Below, piece by piece: positions 1 through 6,731 of a stretch of DNA of 11,211 nt (the stretch's first letter is position 1; every line of letters starts with the position of its first letter). A model generated the notes under the pieces. The model had not been told where the DNA came from. It did no database searches and saw only the letters and a list, made by a program, of their open reading frames with translations. Position numbers and translations under genes: made by a program. This DNA is from Holophagaceae bacterium (lineage in GTDB: Bacteria; Acidobacteriota; Holophagae; Holophagales; Holophagaceae): the NCBI GenBank assembly GCA_003158505.1, contig PMJK01000042.1, positions 1 through 11,211 of the forward strand, given 5' to 3'.

Positions 1-1500
1 GAACCAGCCGTTGCCGATGTGGTAAGGCAGGGACATGGAGGTGTAGCGGATGTTGGTGGGGAAGAGCTCCACCAGGAAGGCCGCGATGGGCCCGTAGACC
101 ATGGTCACGTAGATGAGGAAAATGAACAGGATCAGGAGGGTCATGGGGTAATTGACCCTGGACTTGTCAGCCTCCTTGGGATAGCCCAGGTCCGTGATCG
201 CCTTCTTGAGGGCCGCTTCCGAGGCCGTGCTCCAGCCTTCCACGCGGGTGGTGGTGAATTGGCCGGTGGTGGGATTCTTGCCCTGGATGCTGGCCACCAC
301 CATCTTTCCGGGCTCAGGGGCGACCTTGTTGAAGTTGAGCCCCTGTTTTCCGAAGAAGTCGTTCACCCGGTCCAGTTGTGAGAACTTGCTCCAAGGGCCC
401 ACAAACAGGTTGAAGGTCTCGTCCTTGGGATCGCCAGCCACCGTGATCACGGTGGTGTTCTGGAAGGTCTCCAGGGCAGGATTCACATAGTGCGTCAGGG
501 CCTTGAACATGGGGAAGAAGGTGAGGGAAGCGATGAGACAGCCGGCCAGGATGATCTTCAGGCGGCCGATCTTGTCCGACAGCCAGCCGAAGAAGATGAA
601 GAAGGGCGTGCCCAGCAGCAGGGAGGCGCCGATGAGCATGTAGGTGGTCTGGTAGTCCAGCTTCAGCGTGATCTGCATGAAGAACAGCGCGTAGAACTGG
701 CCGGTGTACCACACCACGCCCTGACCCGCGGTGGCGCCGAGGAGGGCCAGCAGCGCGTACTTGTTGTTGGGGTACTTCAGGAAACTATCGCTGAGGGGGG
801 CCTTGGAGGTCTTGCCCTCGGCCTTCATCTTGATGAAAACGGGCGATTCGCTCAGCTTCAAGCGGATCCAGACGGACGCGGCGAGCAGGAAAATGGAGGC
901 CAGGAACGGAATGCGCCAGCCCCAGGTGGCGAAGGCTTCCTTGGTCATGCCGGCGCGGCAAGCCATGATGACCCCAAGGCACAGGAAGAATCCCAAAGTA
1001 GCCGTGGTCTGGATCCAGCTGGTGTTGTAGCCGCGGCGGGTGGGCGCCGAATGCTCAGCGACGTAGGTTGCCGCGCCACCGTACTCGCCACCCAGGGCCA
1101 AGCCCTGGCAGAGGCGCAATGACACCATGATGATGGGCGCCAGCCAACCGATGCTTACAAAGGTCGGCAGGAGGCCCACGCCAAAGGTGGAGAAGCCCAT
1201 CACGACGATGGTGACGAGGAAGGTGTACTTCCGGCCAATGAGGTCGCCGATGCGGCCGAACACCAGGGCCCCGAAGGGACGGACCAGGAACCCGGCCGCG
1301 TAGGCCGCAAAGGCGGATAGCAGGGCGGCGGTGTCGTTCCCCTTGGGAAAGAAGAGGGTCGCAAAGAAGGGAGCCAGCGTCGCATACAGATAGAAGTCGT
1401 ACCACTCAAAGACCGTCCCGACCGACGATCCGATGATCACCATCCGTTCTTCTTTGGTGAGCGGCTGCTTGGCTTCGACTTGGGCAGTTGCAATGGCCAT
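1..1500 (-). CDS. MHS-family MFS transporter (metabolite:H+ symporter), C-terminus cut by window edge
   Basis: Inner-membrane secondary transporter of the major facilitator superfamily, probably importing an organic acid or zwitterion with protons; the substrate cannot be read from sequence. Five hundred codons are open on the minus strand from an ATG at 1500 to the window edge. The start is fixed by AGGAGG at 1510-1515, nine bases upstream. Near the N-terminus GTVFEWYDFYLYA (residues 28-40) is the hallmark of the MHS branch (ShiA/KgtP/ProP relatives). MFS motif A appears as GRIGDLIGRK (82-91), and RLCQGLALGGEYGG (129-142) is the usual TM4 signature. Residues about 341-450 form a long hydrophilic segment between predicted membrane helices. 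The visible protein ends in SLPYHIGNGWF, typical of a helix near the C-terminal end of MHS proteins, so perhaps 40-60 residues are missing. The family is confident; the substrate is not. Confidence 0.93.
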   Translation of the reverse strand, partial: MAIATAQVEAKQPLTKEERMVIIGSSVGTVFEWYDFYLYATLAPFFATLFFPKGNDTAALLSAFAAYAAGFLVRPFGALVFGRIGDLIGRKYTFLVTIVVMGFSTFGVGLLPTFVSIGWLAPIIMVSLRLCQGLALGGEYGGAATYVAEHSAPTRRGYNTSWIQTTATLGFFLCLGVIMACRAGMTKEAFATWGWRIPFLASIFLLAASVWIRLKLSESPVFIKMKAEGKTSKAPLSDSFLKYPNNKYALLALLGATAGQGVVWYTGQFYALFFMQITLKLDYQTTYMLIGASLLLGTPFFIFFGWLSDKIGRLKIILAGCLIASLTFFPMFKALTHYVNPALETFQNTTVITVAGDPKDETFNLFVGPWSKFSQLDRVNDFFGKQGLNFNKVAPEPGKMVVASIQGKNPTTGQFTTTRVEGWSTASEAALKKAITDLGYPKEADKSRVNYPMTLLILFIFLIYVTMVYGPIAAFLVELFPTNIRYTSMSLPYHIGNGWF

Positions 1501-1643
1501 TGGGTGTCGCCTCCTGAGAAAGTTCCGTTGGGGAACCGCAAAACACTAGTGGCTGATTTCAAGATCGGGCCGGCCGAACTCCGGGTGTTAGGTGATGGGA
1601 TTCCTTTTCTGGATACCGGCTCGGCCAGGACCGGATGGGTGAC

Positions 1644-1680
1644 GCGACATTCGGCTGGATTTCTCCAATCCGGATGTCGC
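1644..1680. repeat. Long imperfect hairpin in the transporter leader
   Basis: The outer arms GCGACAT (1644-1650) and ATGTCGC (1674-1680) are exact inverted complements. Inside them GGATT (1657-1661) pairs with AATCC (1667-1671) around a five-base loop. On the plus strand C1655-G1673 and T1656-G1672 extend the inner stem, leaving only a four-base bulge on the left. The structure lies 144 bp upstream of the transporter start. It could be a leader-RNA structure or a protein-binding site. No T-run follows on either strand, so it is not a standard terminator. The pairing is seen directly; a function is inference. Confidence 0.5.
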
Positions 1681-1753
1681 AAAGAGGGTGGGTATGAGAA
1701 GCGCGGCGGGGATGCTGCCAGGCGAAAGAGGTGTGGTTGGCTAGAGTGTCACT

Positions 1754-1783
1754 TAGCTAACGCCTTCGATCCAACCAGGTCAA
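1754..1783 (-). promoter_or_regulatory. Possible sigma70-type promoter for the MHS transporter
   Basis: Read on the minus strand, TTGACC (1778-1783) is a good -35 match and TAGCTA (1754-1759) a moderate -10 match, with an 18-bp spacer. Transcription would start near 1747 and give a leader of about 245 bases containing the 1644-1680 hairpin. The -10 is inside the palindrome TTAGCTAA and next to AGTGTCACT, so a repressor site could overlap it. This is weak evidence because such matches occur by chance. Confidence 0.3.
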
Positions 1784-2020
1784 GCGGGATCTGACTAAAT
1801 ATATTCTTTTCGTGATTGAAAGCACCTATCGCAATTCCTGATTTTACACGACCTTTGAATCATCTTTGTAGCCATGGCGGATCATTGGGGACTTTTTTTT
1901 CCAAGGACCTACCCGGGGTTAATTGTATTATAACGGCATAAAAATTTATCTGCCTTTTATGGACAACCCATCTGAATGCCTGGCCCAGGCCTGAAGATCC
2001 CAGCGATAGGAAATATCGTG

Positions 2021-2054
2021 AACTCCTATGATGGACAGGAGTTTCTCCTCAGGA
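2021..2054 (+). promoter_or_regulatory. Overlapping alternative hairpins and RBS before the metallophosphoesterase
   Basis: AACTCCT (2021-2027) is an exact inverted complement of AGGAGTT (2037-2043), with ATGATGGAC as the loop. AGGAG (2037-2041) can instead pair with CTCCT (2045-2049) across three bases. CTCCT can also partly pair with the likely ribosome-binding site AGGA at 2051-2054. The pairings exclude one another, so the RBS could switch between free and covered. The segment also argues against ATG 2028 or 2031 as start: neither has a well-spaced Shine-Dalgarno sequence, and both lie in the loop. Confidence 0.3.
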
Positions 2055-2060
2055 CTCCGC

Positions 2061-2801
2061 ATGCGTATCGCCCTCATGACCGACCTCCACGCCAACTGGC
2101 GTGCGTTCGAGGCCTGCCTTGACCACGCTCGCTCGCTCCACGTGGACCACCTGGTCTTCCTGGGCGACTACGTCGGCTATGGACCAGAGCCCAACGAAGT
2201 GGTGGAGCGGGTCATGCGTGAGGTCGAACATGGGGCGGACGCAGTGCTTGGCAACCACGATCAGGCCCTCGCCGAGACCCGTGAATCCATGATCTCCGAT
2301 GCGGAGATCGCCCTAGCCTGGACGAGGGGGCAATTGGGCACGGAAGCTCGCGAATTCCTCACCAGCTTGCCCATGGGTGTCGAAGACGGCAACCGGCTCT
2401 ATGTCCATGCCAGCCCCCAAACCTCTCCGGCCTGGATCTACGTGAATGATGGGGCCACCGCCAAACGTGCCTTGGAAGCCAGCCAGGCCCAGCTGGTTTT
2501 CTGCGGACATACCCATATCCCTGCGGCGTACAGCATCACCGCGACAGGACGGTTGATCTCCTTTCAGCCCGTCCCGTCGGTCCCCATTCCCCTCACCCGA
2601 CACCGTCAGTGGCTGAACGTGGTCGGAGCGGTGGGTCAGTCGCGCGACGGGGACCCCGCCGCCTCCTATGCCCTCCTGGACACCGACCGATCCGAGATCA
2701 CCCACCTTCGCGTACCCTACGACGTCGAGGCCGCCGCAGCGGCCATCCTTCAGGCCGGGCTCCCTCCCGCCCTCGCGGCGCGCCTGCAGAAGGGACTTTA
2801 A
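2061..2801 (+). CDS. Calcineurin-like metallophosphoesterase
   Basis: Cytoplasmic two-metal phosphoesterase of the Metallophos_2/YfcE-like type, 246 residues, with no signal peptide. The metal-ligand motifs appear in order: DLHAN (8-12), GDYVGYGP (35-42), GNHD (64-67), VHAS (115-118) and GHTH (149-152), so the active site looks complete. GNHD and GDYVGYG differ from the GDxxDRG and GNHE of classical PPP protein phosphatases, so the substrate could be a phosphoprotein, a nucleotide or a phosphodiester. I chose ATG 2061 because AGGA (2051-2054) is six bases upstream and MRIALMTDLHAN is a normal N-terminus for the family. An in-frame ATG at 2028 would add 11 unrelated residues. The kinase gene starts 3 bp after the stop, so the two are almost certainly co-transcribed. 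This enzyme may reverse the kinase's phosphorylation, which is inference from position only. Confidence 0.9.
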   Translation: MRIALMTDLHANWRAFEACLDHARSLHVDHLVFLGDYVGYGPEPNEVVERVMREVEHGADAVLGNHDQALAETRESMISDAEIALAWTRGQLGTEAREFLTSLPMGVEDGNRLYVHASPQTSPAWIYVNDGATAKRALEASQAQLVFCGHTHIPAAYSITATGRLISFQPVPSVPIPLTRHRQWLNVVGAVGQSRDGDPAASYALLDTDRSEITHLRVPYDVEAAAAAILQAGLPPALAARLQKGL

Positions 2802-2804
2802 TCC

Positions 2805-4259
2805 ATGAACCGACCACGCATCGAAACCGGCATCACCCTGGACGGTTTTCTCATCGGGGAACGGATCCACCGGGGTGGCATGGCCTCGCTCTGGGCCGCG
2901 AGCCATCCGGACTTCGATTTCCCGCTCCTGGTGAAAGCGCCTGTGCTGTCTGAAGGCACCGATCCCGCGGCCATCGTCAGCTTCGAAATGGAACAAATGA
3001 TCCTTCCACGGCTCACGGGGCCCCATGTGCCCCGATACATCGCCCAAGGCGAGTTCGGGGGACATCCCTACTTCGTCATGGAGCGCATTCCGGGACCCTC
3101 TCTCCTGCCGACCCTCGAGCGCCTTCCCCTCCCCTGTGCCGAGGTCGCCAAGCTCGGGGGCCGTATCGCCCTCGCCCTGGAGGATCTCCATCGCCAGCAC
3201 GTCGTCCATCTCGACGTGAAGCCTTCGAACCTCCTGACCCGTCCCACCGGCGCCATGGTTCTCATCGATTTCGGGCTCGCCCATCACGACGAACTGCCGG
3301 ACTTGATGGGCGAGGAGTTCCGTCTTCCCTACGGCACCGCGCCCTACATGGCCCCGGAGCAGGTGCTCGGCCATCGCAGGGACCCCCGTAGCGACCAGTT
3401 CGCCCTTGGGGTTCTGATGTACTTCTTCCTGACCGGAGTGCGTCCCTTCGGAAATCCCCAGCGTCTGAGCGGACTCAAACGCCGCATCTGGCGCGATCCA
3501 GTGCCTCCGCGCAAGCTGCGCCCGGACTGTCCTCCCTGGATGCAGGAAATCATCCTCCGCTGCCTCGAAGTCCATCCGGCCTGGCGCTTCCCGACGGCGG
3601 GCCACCTGTCCCTGGCCCTGCAGCATCCCGACCAGGTCAAGCTGACCTCCCGTGCGGAAAAGCTGAAGCAGGATGCCTTCACCACGGTCCTTCGGCGCCG
3701 CTTCGCCGACCCCCCTCTCCCTGTTCCCAACGCCAAGACCCCTGCCAGACACGATGGCGATGCTCCCATCCTTGCCGTGGCCGTGGACCTCTCGCCGGAG
3801 GCGGCCCCCATCGCAGGGACCTTACTGACCATGGTGGCTCGGATGCTGACCACCCTGCCTGGAGCCCGTGTGGCCTGCCTGAACGTGCTCAAGCAGGGTC
3901 TCATCACCCTAGATCCCACGCACGACGCCGAGGGCAGGAACATCCACCTCCAGCGTCTCGTGGCCCTGAAGGGCTGGGCCAAGCCCCTCGACCTCGAAGA
4001 GAGTCGCATCAGCTTCCACGTGCTGGAGTCTCCGGACCCTGCCTCGGCCATCCTGCAGTACGTGAATGCCAATCACGTGGATCATGTGGTGATTGGCGCA
4101 CGGGCCAGCTCGCTTCGCAGGTCCCTCCTGGGCAGCGTATCAAGCCCAGTGGCGGCCCAGGCACCCTGCACTGTGACCGTGGCCCGGTCCCGCCGCCTCC
4201 GGAAGGCGGATTTCCCGTCGCTGGAGGAGGAATCCGGGGGCACTTGGACTGTCGGCTGA
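2805..4259 (+). CDS. Ser/Thr protein kinase fused to a universal stress protein domain
   Basis: A 484-residue cytoplasmic protein with a Hanks-type kinase domain at about 14-275 and a USP-like domain at about 320-461. Kinase motifs: a glycine loop GERIHRGGMAS (18-28), ATP-anchoring lysine K44 in LLVKAP, catalytic loop HLDVKPSN (135-142), DFG (155-157), activation-segment end YMAPEQV (181-187) and D197 in RSDQFALG. The usual HRD arginine is leucine (L136), making this a non-RD kinase. The USP part begins ILAVAVDLS with the expected aspartate (D328) and ends GARASSLRRSLLGS (431-444) then APCTVTVAR. Its G-2X-G-9X-G(S/T) nucleotide motif is degenerate: the second glycine is alanine and the spacing is one residue short. 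No transmembrane or PASTA segment is visible. AGAAGGGA before the start is the RBS, overlapping the end of the phosphoesterase gene. Kinase-USP fusions are a known architecture; the targets are unknown. Confidence 0.93.
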   Translation: MNRPRIETGITLDGFLIGERIHRGGMASLWAASHPDFDFPLLVKAPVLSEGTDPAAIVSFEMEQMILPRLTGPHVPRYIAQGEFGGHPYFVMERIPGPSLLPTLERLPLPCAEVAKLGGRIALALEDLHRQHVVHLDVKPSNLLTRPTGAMVLIDFGLAHHDELPDLMGEEFRLPYGTAPYMAPEQVLGHRRDPRSDQFALGVLMYFFLTGVRPFGNPQRLSGLKRRIWRDPVPPRKLRPDCPPWMQEIILRCLEVHPAWRFPTAGHLSLALQHPDQVKLTSRAEKLKQDAFTTVLRRRFADPPLPVPNAKTPARHDGDAPILAVAVDLSPEAAPIAGTLLTMVARMLTTLPGARVACLNVLKQGLITLDPTHDAEGRNIHLQRLVALKGWAKPLDLEESRISFHVLESPDPASAILQYVNANHVDHVVIGARASSLRRSLLGSVSSPVAAQAPCTVTVARSRRLRKADFPSLEEESGGTWTVG

Positions 4260-4557
4260 GTTGGTGATTTATATCACCGTACAAAGCTAGATCCAGGCGG
4301 ACGGTTTTCCATCGCTATGTCTAGGACAATCCTCGTTTGGGATCATGGCACCCGAACGTCCACAAAGAGGCTTCCCTTCTGGGGGGACCTGGCCCATACT
4401 TGCACCTCAATCCCCGAACCCTTGAATGCATTTCGCCTGTCCAGGTGCGTTTCGTGTCTGGTGCAGGAAACGGCATGGCCGGCGATCCACCGTACCGGCC
4501 ACACAGCAGCACCGCCGCACATCGCCTTCCCAACCACCTTTCCCAAGGAGAAACACC
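4260..4557. other. Intergenic leader of the acetate permease operon
   Basis: There are 298 bp between the kinase stop and the DUF485 start, with no intrinsic terminator visible. The palindrome at 4263-4278 is the clearest element. TATGTC (4316-4321) could serve as a weak -10, about 48 bp downstream of the palindrome centre, but no good -35 is seen. Several short overlapping frames cross this stretch without ribosome-binding sites. The long leader suggests the acetate genes have their own promoter rather than relying on read-through from the kinase gene. Confidence 0.5.
4263..4278. promoter_or_regulatory. CRP/FNR-family-like operator palindrome upstream of DUF485-actP
   Basis: GGTGATTTATATCACC is a perfect 6-bp inverted repeat around TTAT. 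It contains GTGA-N6-TCAC, the core of the E. coli CRP half-site pair TGTGA-N6-TCACA; only the outermost base of each half differs. It begins four bases after the kinase stop codon and 295 bp before the DUF485 start. In E. coli, acs-actP transcription is CRP-dependent, which makes the position suggestive. As an RNA it could form a 6-bp hairpin, but no T-run follows, so a terminator is unlikely. The palindrome is certain; the regulator is inferred. Confidence 0.5.
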
Positions 4558-4869
4558 ATGTCCCCGAAATCGGCGCATCAGATTCTTGATGATCCAGAAT
4601 TCAAAAAACTCGTAAGGCAGAAGAATTTGATTTCAACCGTCCTGACCATCGTGGAATTGGTGCTCTACTTCGGCTTCATCGCTCTGATCGCCTACAACAA
4701 GCCGTTCCTAGCCCAGAAGATGAGCGAGGGGTCCGCCATCACCATCGGAATTCCCATCGCCGTGGGCGTGATCTTCCTCTCCTGGATCCTCACCGGCATC
4801 TACGTGTTCTGGGCCAACAACAAATATGACGCCATGGTTCAGAGCGTCAAAGATCGGCTGGGGAGGTAA
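4558..4869 (+). CDS. DUF485 family membrane protein, partner of acetate permease
   Basis: A small inner-membrane protein of 103 residues, the usual DUF485 length. It has a charged N-terminus and two hydrophobic helices, about 25-47 and 62-86. The conserved pattern is visible as DDPEFKKLVRQKN (11-23) before helix one and YVFWANNKYDAM (82-93) after helix two. DUF485 genes usually sit directly before actP-type symporters, as here (YjcH in E. coli). Its molecular role is not established; it is thought to assist the symporter. The start is set by AAGGAG at 4545-4550, seven bases before ATG 4558. The frame stays open upstream to 4426, but that extension is not family-like. The last codons carry the RBS of actP (GGGAGG, 4861-4866), so translation of the two is probably coupled. 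Confidence 0.92.
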   Translation: MSPKSAHQILDDPEFKKLVRQKNLISTVLTIVELVLYFGFIALIAYNKPFLAQKMSEGSAITIGIPIAVGVIFLSWILTGIYVFWANNKYDAMVQSVKDRLGR

Positions 4870-4874
4870 TTACC

Positions 4875-6716
4875 ATGCAGGCTCAAACTCAATCGATCAT
4901 TGGCACCCTGAGTCCAGTGGCCATCTTCTTCTTCTTGGCGTTCGTGGCCGTGACCCTGGGAATCACGTACTGGGCCGCGAAGAAAACCAAGAACGCCGCC
5001 CAGTTCTACGCGGCCGGTGGAGGCATCACTGGCTTCCAGAATGGGCTAGCCCTGGCGGGCGACTACATGAGCGCCGCCTCCTTCCTGGGCATCGCCGGCC
5101 TCGTCTCCCTCAGGGGTTACGATGGCCTGATCTACTCCGTGGGCTGGCTGGTGGGCTGGCCCATCGTCATGTTCCTCATCTCCGAACCCCTGCGTAACCT
5201 CGGGAAGTACACCCTGTCGGACGTGGTCGCCTTCCGGCTCCGGCCCCAGCCCGTCAAGACCGCCGCAGCGGTCGGATCCCTCGTCACGGTGCTGTTCTAC
5301 ATGACGGCCCAGATGGTGGGTGCCGGCACCCTGATCAAGCTGATGTTCAACCTGCCCTATGAGTCGGCCATCCTCCTCGTGGGCGCCCTCATCATCTGCT
5401 ACGTCCTCTTTGGTGGCATGCTGGCCACCACCTGGGTGCAGATCATCAAGGCCGTCCTGCTCCTCGGCGGGGCCACCGTCCTCGTGTTCCTCACCCTCAA
5501 GACGTTCCATTTCAGCTATCCCTACATGTTCTCGGAAGCGGTCCGCCTGTATACGCCGAAGTTCCTTGAACCGGGCGGACTCATCACCAAGCCCCTGGAC
5601 GCCTTCTCCCTGGGACTCGCGCTGATGTTCGGCACCGCCGGCCTGCCCCACATCCTGATGCGGTTCTACACCGTTCCGAACGCCAAGGAAGCCCGCAAGT
5701 CTGTCTTCTACGCCACAGGCTTCATCGGCTACTTCTACATCCTCACGGTCACCATCGGCTTCGGCGCGGCCATCCTCGTGGGCAAGACCTTCATCACCTC
5801 CATTGACGCGGGCGGCAACATGTCGGCCCTGGCCCTGGCCGAACACCTCGGTGGCGGCGCCTTCCTCGGGTTCCTCGCCGCCGTGGCCTTCGCGACGATT
5901 CTCGCGGTGGTGGCCGGCCTCACCCTGGCCGGTGCTTCCGCCGTCTCGCACGACCTCTATGTGGGCGTGTTCCGCCACGGCAAGGCCAAGGACGACAAGG
6001 AAGAGATGAAGGTCGCCAAGGCTGCCACCGTGGGAATCGGCGTGATCGCCATCCTGCTGGGCCTCCTGTTCCAGAAACAGAATGTCGCCTTCATGGTGGG
6101 CCTGGCCTTTGCCGTAGCCTCCAGCGCCAATTTCCCTGCGCTGGCCATGTCCATCATGTGGAAGCGCTTCACCACCGCCGGTGCCGTCTGGAGCATGTAC
6201 ACGGGTCTGACCCTGGCGGTCGTCCTGATCGCCCTCTCCCCGACCGTCTACGAGGATGTCTTCCAGGCCAACCCGGTCAAGGCGCGGGCCGCCGCCGCCG
6301 CCAAGTTCGCTCGGTTCGACGGATACTCGAAGGACACGACCAAGGCCCTGGCCACCCTGCAGCCGAAAGCCGTAGCCCTCACGGCTGACCTGGCTATCCC
6401 CAACCTCAATCCCAAGATCAAGGAGAACAAGACCAAGGATCTCGCCACCACCCAGGCCGACATCGCCCTGCTGCAGGGCGGCAATTTCCCCGCCGTCCTG
6501 GAGGCAGCCAAGGCTGACAAGGCCAAGGCGGACGGTGAAGTGTCTGCGGCTCCCTTCCCCATGAAGAATCCTGCCATCTTCTCCATCGGCGGTGCCTTCC
6601 TGATCGGCATCCTGGTGTCCCTGTTCAAGCGGGAGGAATCAGCCGAGGAGATGTTCGAAGCGGAGCAGGTGAGAACCTACGTGGGCATCGGCGCCGAAGG
6701 CAGCGCCAGCCATTAG
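4875..6716 (+). CDS. actP: Cation/acetate symporter ActP (solute:sodium symporter family)
   Basis: Inner-membrane symporter of the SSS family, expected to import acetate and similar short carboxylates with Na+ or H+. It has 613 residues with many hydrophobic helices. After the first helix comes the family signature region FYAAGGGITGFQNGLALAGD (44-63) with YMSAASFLGIAGL. GLPHILMRFYTV near residue 256, followed by ARKSVFYATGFIGYFYILT, is the ActP-type core. It is longer than E. coli ActP (549 residues), mainly because of an alanine- and lysine-rich hydrophilic stretch at about 464-562 before the final helix (NPAIFSIGGAFLIGILVSLF). It starts 5 bp after DUF485, with GGGAGG (4861-4866) eight bases before the ATG. 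It faces the DUF294-exonuclease pair across a shared terminator. The subfamily is confident; acetate as substrate is inferred from the family and the DUF485 partner. Confidence 0.93.
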   Translation: MQAQTQSIIGTLSPVAIFFFLAFVAVTLGITYWAAKKTKNAAQFYAAGGGITGFQNGLALAGDYMSAASFLGIAGLVSLRGYDGLIYSVGWLVGWPIVMFLISEPLRNLGKYTLSDVVAFRLRPQPVKTAAAVGSLVTVLFYMTAQMVGAGTLIKLMFNLPYESAILLVGALIICYVLFGGMLATTWVQIIKAVLLLGGATVLVFLTLKTFHFSYPYMFSEAVRLYTPKFLEPGGLITKPLDAFSLGLALMFGTAGLPHILMRFYTVPNAKEARKSVFYATGFIGYFYILTVTIGFGAAILVGKTFITSIDAGGNMSALALAEHLGGGAFLGFLAAVAFATILAVVAGLTLAGASAVSHDLYVGVFRHGKAKDDKEEMKVAKAATVGIGVIAILLGLLFQKQNVAFMVGLAFAVASSANFPALAMSIMWKRFTTAGAVWSMYTGLTLAVVLIALSPTVYEDVFQANPVKARAAAAAKFARFDGYSKDTTKALATLQPKAVALTADLAIPNLNPKIKENKTKDLATTQADIALLQGGNFPAVLEAAKADKAKADGEVSAAPFPMKNPAIFSIGGAFLIGILVSLFKREESAEEMFEAEQVRTYVGIGAEGSASH

Positions 6717-6731
6717 ATCCAGTCATCCAGC

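Larger units (their letters stand above)
1501..2060. other. Divergent intergenic region with no convincing gene
   Basis: This gap separates the minus-strand transporter from the plus-strand phosphoesterase, so it should hold both promoters. The left part (about 1501-1790) is GC-rich and full of short palindromes: GTTCC/GGAAC at 1522-1536, CACTAGTG at 1544-1551, a long hairpin at 1644-1680, AGTG-T-CACT at 1745-1753 and TTAGCTAA at 1753-1760. The right part (about 1795-1975) is markedly AT-rich, roughly 35% GC by eye against over 60% in the flanking genes. It contains TATTAT/TATAAC at 1926-1934, but I could not pair these with a good -35 box. Short open frames here lack ribosome-binding sites and family resemblance. 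I recognise no riboswitch class, though a small RNA is not excluded. Confidence 0.6.

Noticed and set aside
490..1122. A 210-residue plus-strand open frame opposite the MHS transporter
   Set aside because: The transporter motifs on the minus strand explain this DNA; the plus frame has biased composition and no recognisable fold.
1501..1753. Riboswitch, for example a cobalamin-type element suggested by AGCCACT on the minus strand
   Set aside because: The rest of the B12-box and the conserved core are missing, and I could not match other classes I know.
1480..1794. A 104-residue plus-strand open frame in the divergent intergenic region
   Set aside because: It begins inside the transporter gene without a ribosome-binding site, crosses the 1644-1680 hairpin and resembles nothing known.
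2028..2060. An upstream start (ATG 2028 or 2031) for the metallophosphoesterase
   Set aside because: There is no properly spaced RBS, the ATGs lie in a potential hairpin loop, and the extra residues are not part of the fold; ATG 2061 has AGGA six bases upstream.
2313..3752. A 479-residue open frame on the minus strand across the phosphoesterase and kinase genes
   Set aside because: It is antisense to two genes with full sets of catalytic motifs. Its Gly/Glu/His/Arg-rich composition is typical of a GC-rich shadow frame, and it resembles no family.
4390..4404. Sigma54-like promoter TGGCCC...TTGCA before DUF485-actP
   Set aside because: The GG and GC elements are separated by nine bases instead of the required ten, and the first box departs from TGGCAC.
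4317..4615. Small plus-strand frames upstream of and overlapping the DUF485 start
   Set aside because: They lack Shine-Dalgarno sequences and family resemblance, while the DUF485 start at 4558 has a strong RBS.
5046..5978. A 310-residue open frame on the minus strand inside actP
   Set aside because: It is extremely rich in His, Glu, Gly and Asp, the usual product of reading a GC-rich membrane-protein gene backwards, and has no domain signature.
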